The notes under the pieces are model-generated. The model had not been told where the DNA came from. It searched no databases and saw nothing but the letters and a program-made list of their open reading frames with translations. DNA of 64,000 nucleotides from the NCBI RefSeq assembly GCF_964204645.1, contig NC_134025.1, positions 24,270,001-24,334,000 on the forward strand. Direction: 5' to 3'. This document shows positions 28,455 through 39,800 of this stretch, piece by piece. Position 1 is the first letter of the stretch. The number at the start of each line of letters is the position of its first letter. The position numbers and the translations under genes are program-made. Source of the DNA: Tubulanus polymorphus (Eukaryota > Nemertea > Palaeonemertea > Tubulaniformes > Tubulanidae).

Positions 28455-29091
28455 CAGTAGTTTTGAATGATTCGCATACGATTCTGTATTTCGTTTACGG
28501 TATATGAAAAGAAATTTAAGAAACTGTACACCCAGATAGTTCTTCTAAGTCGTATTTCACGTTTGCTATACGCATAACATAAAGGAATGTAATACATAGT
28601 AGTTTTCTTTCCGGTTATATAACCGGTACTAATTCGATAAAATGTAGATATACTATGGAATTGAACTTATTTTTATGGACAATATAAAAGTGAGACAGAC
28701 TGGTAATGAACCTGTTGTCAATATTAACGAAGTCATAATTCGTGATTTTGATGATCATGATGATGATGATATAATGAACGGCATAAAATAATTTCTGCAC
28801 CAAAAACTAGACAACCAATCGATGTAATGTAGCAGTATACCATAACAGGAAATGATTTACTAGTTTTCAGTGCTGGATACATATTGATCGGGATAAGCGT
28901 GATCGGAGTAAGCGACATAGGTTACGTAGTATGGTGCAGACGAAGTAGAATACTATACGGTACCGAACCTACCTTCCATCATAAGAGAGGATGATAGCCT
29001 AATTCTAGCTTGTGTCGGCGGGTGGGGGTAAGGTATCCTTTGAAAAACCTGTTTGTAAATAAAGCGTATATCCTGATAAACAAAGACACGA

Positions 29092-29099
29092 TGACGTCA
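29092..29099. promoter_or_regulatory. Perfect CRE palindrome TGACGTCA
   Basis: Consensus CREB/ATF site (context GATGACGTCACGG). Function unknown. Confidence 0.35.
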
Positions 29100-29455
29100 C
29101 GGTGGCGGAATCCCAAAACAGCAATATGTACGCAATAAATAATTATAATCCGTCTGCCATAGAGAGGTAGAACGCTTATTCCACGACGTTGTAATAACAC
29201 AAAATGACTGGTTTGAAAGGCTGAACTACTGGAAAACGTAATTCCTTTCTCGTATAAAAGGTGAATCAGATTTCGTGGAATGTTTCCATCACAAAACATG
29301 TTGGCAAAGTCCGATGTACTATTTTGCCGCTTTCTAAGTTCAGTCGGTGCGAAATTACAAAACTGACGGGCAAAAACTCTTAGTCAGACAGCACTAAATC
29401 TATATGGTAGATGTCTCCATTCTTTTGTTTCTCGTACTAAGATACAGGTGTTGGA

Positions 29456-29487
29456 TCATATATATATATGTACATATATATATATAT
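29456..29487. repeat. TA-rich microsatellite
   Basis: Two short runs of TA repeats separated by TGTACA. Confidence 0.85.
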
Positions 29488-30148
29488 CATTTGTGACTTA
29501 TATATCTGATTATTGTTTCTACGAAAATGAAACCCTGCTCATATACTCTTAATCATATTATAGATAAATAGAATATTCAATAGAATATTCAGTACGGTAC
29601 GGTATTCTTTAGTCTTTTGTTCGGAGTTTTTATACCAAGTAATAAAGATAGCCTGTTGTTCAATACTTACCCGTTATGTGTGTTGGTGCTTGCCTGGGTA
29701 ATGTGTTACAACTATTTTCTCTGCGAGGACTGTGTTCGTCTGACAGCGAGTCAAAATATATCGAGAAAAACACTCACCGAGTGGATCAGAGTGCTATATT
29801 TTTGTGCTTAGTTCAATCGGCTAGTAGCATATGTCAATGCTTGCGATGATGGTAAGCTTATAGAGTCTAGCGATCGAAGCATGATCGGGCACGTATGCTG
29901 ATAAAAATGTGCCACGCCTCTGCGATGATGCAGACGTGTTCAGGCACGGATTTCAAACATGAAATTATCGATAGCTCATATCAAATTCCCACCAACTTGA
30001 CTTTTGAAGTCGACAGGAAGAGGGGCACGGTTTGGCGAGGGCTGGTATTCAGTTCGGTTCAGTACGGTTAATAGTATAATGCCCATATAATTTGTTGGTA
30101 CGCAAGCTTCAGTTCCGGGAATTCGACATCAGCACTACGCTGACATCA

Positions 30149-30162
30149 GTTTCCATGGCAAC
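30149..30162. promoter_or_regulatory. Full RFX X-box GTTTCCATGGCAAC
   Basis: A complete imperfect palindrome fitting the RFX-factor X-box (GTNNCC-AT-GGNAAC), set in a locally GC-rich stretch (30090-30540). X-boxes usually sit just upstream of ciliary genes, but no gene was recognised beside this one. Confidence 0.4.
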
Positions 30163-31570
30163 TGGAGCTGACGCCATGATCCATTCCTTAGCGACAAAGC
30201 ATCATCGCCATCGCCGCGGCTGCTGCGTCAGTATCGGGGAGTATTTTTTCGCCCAGCTCGCGCTACCTGTGACCGCATCGATCGCAGCGCATTCCTTCAA
30301 GGCTGATCGGTCGTCATAGCTATTCACCTAGCCACGCTGCTAATTATATATCGCTTCCTCAGTCGGTTTTGCCACATAAAAATGAGCGATAATGAATAAT
30401 TCACTTTATTAATACTGCGGCGCAGGGAGCTGTTCGCAGATGGCCTTGCGAGAGCGCGCAATGCGACTGCGGTGATACAAGTTCTTCCGTCTGCACCACG
30501 CCAGATAGAAGATGTATTGCTAGTAACCACGCCAATTGACAATCACGGATCGTTTCTTCTTCTTAGAATTTAATTCGCCTGAGATTTTAAGTATATCATC
30601 GTTCCAGTTCAGTCAATTTTTAAAATATCGATGATGAAATTAATGTAAATCGTTTTCTTGAGTGCTTATCGAATAAGAAATGATTTATCATTAGACGCAG
30701 CAAGTCGAATAACGTTCAGCGTATGAGTTATATTTTTCCAGTGTGAATTTGCGCTCTTATTGATGATTTTTCGTTGCCGTTTGATTTTGGTGAAAAGTGC
30801 GCGGTTATACGCGACGAAATGGCACTTATATCAACGGCCCTGACCGCGAGACGCGATAAGTGTGCACAGACAAATTCAATATCTCGCTGCGAAAGTTCAA
30901 GACTTTCTTTGTCTCTGATAGTGCCGCATAATGAAAATTATTATGCAGACGGCTACGCTGTCATGAAAATGACAATTGTGTTGCGAAAATTCAAATTTGC
31001 CAAAGGGGCAGGACTAGCAAAGTCGGTGAAAGGTTCATAGGTTAATAGAATTAGACCAACCTTTTGTCAGCCCAGCATATGATTATCTATTCAAAACTGA
31101 CCATCGCACGCGACATTATCACGACAAATTTCTCAAATTTTTGACTCGAAATCTTATAAATTCATTTGATGCATTGATTGTCTATTCATCCAAGAAATGG
31201 TCCGAGTTATGGTCGCAGTTGGTCAATATCGAATTTTGATTGCGCCCGCACGGATGTCAGTAACCTGCCCTAGATAAACCAGGGTCGCATGTACGCTAAC
31301 CTGTCCACAGCAATTCTATACCGACGTCAATCGTAAATAAGGTTGACAATATTTGTTACAATAACTTTTAAGCGTTAGCTACAGTTAATTTAATATGTAT
31401 ATCTTATGTATTCGAAATGGTTTCGAATTGTGACTGTGAAAAGTTTTTCACGTTTTCGATGAATTTGATAATATTATATGCCATCTACAATGAAATCTAT
31501 CCAGGAATCGAACTAATTGGTTTATATAGTGTAGACATATATACATAATGTATCTTGAAATGTACCTATG

Positions 31571-31578
31571 TGACGTCA
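31571..31578. promoter_or_regulatory. Perfect CRE palindrome TGACGTCA
   Basis: Consensus CREB/ATF site, one of three in the gene-poor half (others at 21072-21079 and 29092-29099). No adjacent gene start is identified. Confidence 0.35.
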
Positions 31579-34500
31579 TGATATATTATGTACCCGTACT
31601 TTGATCCTCGATGACCCGACCGTGTTTATTGAATTATGTCGAATATCATTTTGTAAATGCAACTGTCAGAATAGGATATGTATATGTCTATTCTATACAT
31701 CTCATCATGATGTAATAAACACAGGCGAAATTGTAGTTTTATTCTATTTTAATCAGGCGCAGAAAAGTGCGAAGACCGCGTGATCACATTTAAAAATGGC
31801 GTCCGACTACCACCTTTTAAAGTATACGCGCCAATAGATCATGTTCTTCCTATGAAATAATACGGTATTTCATGCCAATTCTATAGAAATAAATCCTTCA
31901 AGATGGATAATAAGTCTTGTCGAGAATGTTTGACAAGAAATCTCCATCGCTCTTTCGTAATAGACTATCATAAGATAACATTTTGCTTTGTATCGTGTTA
32001 TTCACGTCCGATATTTCTGTTATTTACATATCGTAATTCAAAGTCATAAGGTCTGATTGAATCTATTTGCAAACCAACGCATCGTGTCGATAAGAAATCC
32101 GACGATTCGAAGACTTAAAGTTCGCACTTTTACGTATTAAACACGGATGAGTGTTTCAATTACTCGAATGAAATGCAATAAGCCATTTATTGATACGGAA
32201 TTTTTCATGGAAATTTGATAAAAATGGTTTTGTTAAAGTCAAGTAGAATCATAATCGATGACGAAAAAATCTAAATCGACCAAACTAAATTCTAAGTTGG
32301 GCTTCCGTCGCGACGGGAAAAATACATTTCTGAGTGTCCAAGATTTATTCATTTTCCAGTTGTATCGCAATATTGATTTAAACCATAGTCAATAGTTCCT
32401 AGTTGCATGTTTTGTAACACAGGTCCGTAGCGTCCCTGATTTTATGGGCAGTTCGTTATCCTTAAAATGCCGACCTTTTGTAACCTTTATGAAACTGCGC
32501 TCGAATGTAAAAATGCAACCCAATGCATCCCATGGAGTTAAATCGATAACAGCCCTTGTACGGACCGGAAGTACATAGGACAAGCCCACAATTGTTTTCG
32601 ATTTCTGAAATTCATATTTAAGGATGCGGACCTTTTCAGGATTTGGAGCGGTTCGTCTTAACCCGCTTCAACCGCTCACGCTACGGGCCTGTATGATATT
32701 GATGTTTCGAAAATACATGTTTGTAGGCCTATTATGTTTACTACGTACATAGAACGCGACTGATAATAAGATCGAATGAAAAACGGATAGATTTCTTGTA
32801 GGAATACGTATGAATTGATATGTCTCGTGTATTGGTGCGGAAAGTTCAATAATTTTGAAATATTTCATGCACGTATAGGCCAATGATGTGCCTTTATATC
32901 TTTTTTTTTAATTCTCGAGAGGCCATTCTATTCTGTTTTTAAATAGTTTTGTCGAAAGAAAAATACTTCGACGTATACTCGCGCATGTAAATATGTATAC
33001 GCGTAAAAATATTTTCGGTTTTTTTTAATAAGTGAATTATCGCGATATTCGAATCTGGCGAAACATGTTTCATTGACTGGTTGCCGCAGCCAGACGAGAT
33101 AGAAGAGCAATTGATGAAAAATTCAATACGTGATCCACTTCAGGAGTCATAGCTGCCATATTCATTTCTAAATACTAGCGTTCTACGTCGTGTTGTTTTA
33201 AAAACAAGGGCTCTCGTCGCTGCACATGTCGGGCGCACATTTCCGAGAATTTTTGATGGTTAATGAAAATGTTTACTCGATTTTCTATTTCGTAGAAATA
33301 TTCGAACAGACTTCTGCGCTTTCTGGATGCATGTTTTAATTGCGCTATAATATGCCAAATGGCCTTCAGTTGCGGATAAATTTGTCTCACCGGGCGGGCA
33401 TGAAAGGTTTGCGGTTAAAAACAAAATTGGGCCGCAACTTTCCCACGATCTCGGACACGTCGTGACAATAGTGTAATTGTAACCTCCGAGCCCTCTCTCC
33501 TAGCCTGAGTTCATTTCCATAATTACTATCAAGCCGATGACTAAACCTCTACAACTCTCTATACCAGCCTTTGACAACGCCCACGTGAGTCGATTGCCTG
33601 TTTACTACTATCCTATAGACTCATTGTGAAGCAGGTGGTCATCGCTATTTGCAAAGGGATAAACGGAATGAATCATAACAACCCCGCCATCCAGGGACTT
33701 GTGACCACGCACGATAATATAATGTACTTAAATCTAATTTTCATCAATGGCATTCATAACTGAGATAGTATCCGCAATGACTAAACAATAGATGCATCGC
33801 CTGAAGGAGCGCGACGCAACTCCGGTCCTTCCCACTCAGTTACGTATGTCTCCGGTTGATCGATGGTCAACTGCCTTCGTCGACGCGTCGTTGTCCGTTC
33901 GGTCGATAATGAGCATTAAATTGGTATTTCTCGCACCGAGATGCAAATGAAATTTAATCACGTTAAGGCCAACCCGTGGGATCGATATCCATAGACGACT
34001 ACATCGATTGTCACATGATCAGATGTAACCGAAACTATCTGTAAAAAGTTGCGTAAATCAGTGAATTCTATATGTTTTCATAATTGTTGTGGTGAATTCA
34101 GTTTCATGTTGCTAAAACACGATATTCAAACTAAAAATGCAGCCTCGGAATATGGCTTCAGTTTTTCTCAGCCCATATTGATTAAGAAATCTTGAATTAT
34201 TGGTCAATATAATCTATAATAATATAGTTAATGATTGATACGGCTCAATCAATTTCATATCTCGTTCCATTTTCGAAGTTCATAAGAACTTTTCTGTTGC
34301 ATTTTCTTCCGTAATGTTTTTCTATAAGAATCGCAACATTCCATGTTGAATCCTAATTCACGTAGTACATGAACCAGGAGTTAAAATATGCGAAATCGAA
34401 AATCACTTAACATCCAAATTAACCACGACTGCAGAACTAAAAAAAACTTCTAAACTCACGAATAATAGAAGAACGAACAATTATGTGGGGTTTTCTAAAA

Positions 34501-34791
34501 ATTTATTTATTAAAACAACAAAAATGTTATCAGATCAGGTACTTCCCTTGATGATAATAATATTATGATAAAAGCCCTAAAATAAAACAATCCCAGAGCA
34601 TTTTGATTATGTATAGCAATCACACCATTGTCCGGAGTATGGAAGCCCAAACCAAACCTAAATAAATAATCTACGATGAAAAATACACAAACTAAAAAAT
34701 ATGCAAGCGAATATTACAAAATGACGGCAAATTATTCTTGAAAATTTGTGAAACAATCCTTTAACTGATTTATTTATACGGATTCACGATT

Positions 34792-34813
34792 TATATATAT
34801 ATATATATATATA
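34792..34813. repeat. TA microsatellite
   Basis: About eleven uninterrupted TA repeats about 0.7 kb left of the inferred RyR 3'UTR. Confidence 0.9.
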
Positions 34814-35484
34814 CTGTTTACAACCAAACATGACTAGTACATACTCCCCATCAGTAGTAACAATGATAATATCAAAACACTCCTAAAATAACTGAGGACT
34901 AGATACAACAACGGTTTGTTTAGCACAAAACGTACAAGGCATCGAAATAAAAGTGAATAAACGACTCAGTCAACAATCGATACGTAATATTTTTTTCAAT
35001 TCCGGTATCTAGACATTCGTGCTACGATATAATTCATGAGTTTATACACGTACGACGATGTTATTCATCATACTGTTGTTTTCTTGGTTTTTCCCCTTAT
35101 ATATAATCACACAGAAATGTACTACACACACACATATACGAGACTAACTTTCCACTATTAAAATATTAGCAGCTAAAACTATAGCGATACGAACGATTTA
35201 TCGGATTTATCAACATTTTCTGGTGAAAGACAACGGAAGTATTCTATTTCGAACTCGATAATGAATATACCTACAACACACATTACGTACTTCACACTAA
35301 AAAAAACCCCACTAAAATCTCCTCTTAGAAGAATAAGAATTCTCCTTTTTTTTTATTTTCGAAATGAATAAATACATAAATAAATAAATCAACCAACAAG
35401 ATAATAGTACCTATGTACATGATTTGAAAGACACACTCGAGCTCTCGACCTTGTCATTAATGGATAAAGGAGCTGTTGTTATTG

Positions 35485-35497
35485 TTTATTGTTTATT
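35485..35497 (-). terminator. Candidate polyadenylation signals
   Basis: Two minus-strand AATAAA hexamers (plus-strand TTTATT at 35485-35490 and 35492-35497), about 550 bases past the RyR stop codon. The choice of site is unproven. Confidence 0.4.
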
Positions 35498-36044
35498 TAT
35501 TACAGCCAGGGTTTTCAAAATAATACTTGTTAATTCCATAAATATGTTTACATATTTACACATTACATGCCAATAAATAATAATATTAATCAATGATCGG
35601 AATTCGGCACTGTGTTGCAAGGTATGCTGTTTGTACTAAACTTATGTTAAACCCTACCAGCTGCGGGCGCGTCCGAAATGAACTAAAATTATCAACGATT
35701 CAAATTTATTCAAGCTTCAAATATTTCATGACTTATGTCTCAATTATACGATCGATATTTCGAATGATCATCTCCTTCTCTCGACTACACTGTGAGTACA
35801 ATGAAGGTGCAAACTTTGTGTGAGCAATTTCAACAATTGAAACAACAGAACAGTGCACCCAGCAGTACTTTCCCAAATCATTGTCGTTTAGAATTACATC
35901 TGAAAGCTTGATTTCATCCGGTTTATAACAATCACTGTCAGGGGATTTGGATAAATCGCGATCAATAACGTATTGTTTCACATGATGATGTGTATAGTCC
36001 GGGAGTAGGTCCCCACGCACGTGTGTGCGGGGTCTTTTCTATTC
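35485..36044 (-). other. RyR: Probable RyR 3' untranslated region
   Basis: Sequence following the TGA stop on the minus strand. The first AATAAA hexamers in sense orientation lie at 35492-35497 and 35485-35490. A Pumilio-type UGUAAAUA lies at 35553-35560. Further AATAAA copies occur near 34502-34507, so the true end could be up to 1 kb further left. No splice acceptor was needed to reach the stop. Confidence 0.5.
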
Positions 36045-36884
36045 TCAGCTAGATGCTGGCTCATCTTCATACTGTTTCCTGAAGCAATCACCGACTGGGA
36101 AGAAATCCCACGATCGCTGTTGATAATACTCCCAGACGTACGTCTCCTGAAAATTAGACGATTCATCCGATTATTAAGGTCAAACGTTAAATGTGATTTC
36201 ACTGTACTTTAAACCAAAAATGACTTAACGCCGAGTTGTGTGACAATGGAATAGGCTATGAGCATTAACAATGTCACATTCAGACCTTTGAGGGCACAAT
36301 CAGTTAATCTCACATAGAATTTGCATTCAAGCATCAACGATTTTCAGTAAAACCTGCCTCGGGTTGCAAAGAAATTGATTGTACTCACTTCAAGGGCAAA
36401 TAGCTGAGGTTATAAAGTCAAAATCTAACGTTTTATTTCAACTTTATAGAGTGAATTGGTTTTGATGATTGTTTTTACTTACTTGTCCAGTATATTCTGT
36501 ATCTGGTTTGTTAATCAGATGCATTAAGAAGAACCTGAATGGTTGGAAAAATGATCATTTATTTTTTCATTATTCTATGAAAGAGTATTTTTTGTAGTGT
36601 AACAGTAATGGTGTATCGCTTACATATAATTGGCGAAATTATGCTCCTGCTGGACATGTTTCTCAAAGCCATGCGGTACTTTATCAAAATACTCTTTTCC
36701 GATACCACATATGAAACATTTTGACTAAAATGAAAACATAGAAATATGATATAGACATCTATCCACCTGTACAGCAGTATGCCATATGATGATGAAATAT
36801 AGTGTAAATTTCTGCTTACCTCCATATCTTCCTTGACCTGCTCGAGTTGATCTCTCAATTCACCAAATGCATCGATGATCAAAC
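36045..36884 (-). CDS. RyR: RyR exons: cytoplasmic end of S6 and C-terminal zinc domain
   Basis: Four exons: 36820-36884, 36624-36724, 36483-36534 and 36045-36146 (stop included). They encode [71 protein letters not shown] and the end [19 protein letters not shown] plus ASS. The QGLII gate residues correspond to RyR1 Gln4933 and Ile4937. The C-x2-C and two His (EKH, QEH) form the zinc site; the Thr of KPDT matches RyR1 Thr5001 of the Ca2+ site; the Ile of HLINK matches the caffeine-site Ile4996. The usual Cys before WDFFP is Ser here. Confidence 0.97.
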
Positions 36885-39800
36885 CTACAATAGAAGACGG
36901 AAAGGATCTTTAATGAAATAGTTTTCTTCATGTGCTGGTATAAATCAAATGTACAGCAAACAGGTCAATTCGATAGGACTTCGAGAATGGCAATCGGAAT
37001 AAAGGGACAATCTTTTTATTGCCAGAAACAGACAGAGATGTGCCTATCGTGGAAAGAACAACATACGCGATGACACATCCTTGACAAGCCCCACAACCTG
37101 CCAGCTTTTAAGATTTCAGTTCCTAGAAATATTACGCCGACATACCTTGAATTATAGCCAGTAAAATGACAATAACGAAGAAGAAGAACGTAATATCAAA
37201 TAAGATACGATAGTTTTCGTACGGGTCTCCATCAGGTGAATCGATCTCGTCACCAATACCACCACCGGCTCGTACACCAGCATACAGGTGGAATACGAAA
37301 CACTGAAGTTAAAAAATATCAGTGTCATGAAAATACAATTTTTAGTGCAATTCAAGCCTTTTCATAGCATAATCTTCGCTTGAAAATATCTAAATTAAAT
37401 TCATTCTAGTGGAGAAAGTACAATCGAGTAACAATCATTTGACATAATAGACAGCAAAAGGTGATCATCCTTGACTTTACCGTTAACATATCATGGCACT
37501 TTTGGTCTACGCTGCCGTCCTCTTCTTTGACATAGAATTTCCGGAAGAAATTGAACGCAATCACCGTGTAAATATACACGACAACACTTGTTAGCATGAC
37601 AGTCAACACGAGCTGAAAAAAAAACAACAACAAAAACATAAGATACATTTCGAGTAGAGTAATCGGTGTTCGTCAAGTATTTTTCCCATCGTATGCCAGC
37701 TTGTTTACATAGAAAATGATGGATCGAAAAAGGATCTAATGGCTCCAGTAACTAGCTGATTCTTGAAAGTATCAAAAGGTCATGAAAAATGCACAAACAC
37801 ACTTCACATGTATATCAGCACGTTGTGATGAATGAATGTAAGCTCAATTTGAATCTTTAGCTTTTGATCGACTGCATATATTCACTTACCTGTTTTCCGT
37901 TATGTGTTACAGATTGCAAAATGGTTCGCAGCGTCTTGAAGCTGATCGCGACATCGAGAAGATGACCGGCGAAGAAGAACGGGTTGATATTGCCGAGCAT
38001 TGAGAACACAAAGAAGAACAGCAGGTACAAAAAAGACTGAAATGAATTGAATTCGTATATCATTACTTTTTTTATGCACAGAAGTAATTGTTTGTAATTG
38101 GTTTCATACTTACGTTGTCTGTAAATATGACTCCCCATTTCCATATTTGGTACTGCCAGTCAACTTCAGAAAAGCTGTTGAAATATGAACATGATATGTC
38201 TATAAATGCATATGCATTCAATTGTAATTTTGTTGGCGATATGGTGAGACGTTAAAACTTGGGCTAGACTACAAGGTTTTTTAAAGTTTGAAACTTAAAC
38301 GAAACTAAGTGCCTCATGAAGATAAAACGTGATTGTAAAAATATGTATGGGCATGTACAAGCAAGTGAAATTCACATGACTGCTAACTAGTACTGTGGGC
38401 AGTAGAAAGAAAGAAATAGTTCATATAGTTGTATCAGTAATTCGTGAGATGCTGTTATCTGTAGATTTAGAGTATCTTAACCCTCCTTGAAATTCGTACT
38501 TCCCCTCGGATTAAAAGAATTATTATTACAAAAAAAATATACAATTCATTCTGTCAGAAAAATCACAATTTATTAGTCGAACTTTCACTCTTTAGTTTTT
38601 AGTAATCAAACTTCGTTCCAGTTCTATTCTGCGTGTATACATATATAAACCTTAATTTTCTGAATCGGTCTTAGTGTCACCTCATGAAAGAAAATGTGTG
38701 CTAATGATAAATGTGTAGTACTAGCATTCAACGAAAAAAAAACGAAAATCTATTACTCTCTATGTAATATATCTTACCACCGAAATATGCGTATCCTGGA
38801 ATGACATTAGCATTTGAAAAAATAACAATTGTCAGGTCAAACGGAAATGAAGTTATACTGATGAATAGGTATACAATATGCTTTTTGATGGGAAAGAATC
38901 AGTTAAAAGTCGATAACTTACAAAGTAGGAAGTATGCCCTTGGGTTCTTGGACTTCCTCTTCTTTCACTTTGAAACTCAGACTGTCACCTTTTTCCATTC
39001 CGAGTAGCGTGCTGATCTCATCGTAGTCATACTGTTCACTGTACTTGTTGCGTACCTAGTTAGGAAATCCATAAATAAATACCATGATACAAACAGCTCA
39101 TTCCTGCTGAACATACGAATGAAGAAAATATATTTTTCAGTAACTAACCTTCTTTTTGACAAACTTATCCCAGTACATATGAGGAAATGATTTCGTTGAT
39201 AGCACCAATTTGTCCCAAAGGCTTTTGAGGTCATCTTCACCAGCTTGTTGGTTGATCCACATTCCTTCAAATTCTAACATACGAGAAATTTCTTTCTCGC
39301 GCTTGAAGACAACAAGTGGGACTTTCAGACAGTAGTAAGCGACCAGCATGGAGAATGAGACAATCGAATGAAAGACTGCTAATATTGTAATACACGTCTG
39401 GAAATATGGCACATTTTCACTCATTTTGATGAATTCGTCTGCCTTTTCATCACCGTCTCCACCTTCAGCAGATGTTGCATTTGCAGCAGCGTCTGCTACT
39501 GCCTCAGCTGCCGCCTCAGCAGCTGCTTCAGCAGCTCCGCTTTCATCTGATTCTCCGGCAGTAACCTGAATAAGATTAATGAAATCAAAAATGACTCGAT
39601 ATATACACATGCACTGTTAAGTTTCAATAAAAACCTAAATACATACTCTGTAGAAAAGTAGAATAAAGTTTATGGCAAACCCTAAAATCAGTGCAGCTAT
39701 TTTCAAGTTGTAGAAGTTGCGAGCAAACAGGCTCTGAAAAATGAAAACACATCATTCATCATTACATGTATATGAAGAATACATTTCTTTCAACCATCCA

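Larger units (their letters stand above)
28455..35484. other. Flank left of RyR: no supported gene
   Basis: About 7 kb between the first hAT-like MITE and the inferred RyR 3'UTR. It contains short microsatellites (29456-29487, 34792-34813), two perfect CRE palindromes, an RFX X-box and several ORFs of 60-106 codons without recognisable domains or paired splice sites. The right 1.5 kb is markedly AT-rich and may include extra 3'UTR. Confidence 0.6.

Noticed and set aside
28979-29299. 106-codon minus-strand ORF
   Set aside because: Composition and lack of any recognisable domain or splice support argue against a gene.
35733-36020. 95-codon minus-strand ORF
   Set aside because: Falls in the inferred RyR 3'UTR just past the stop codon; no homology recognised.
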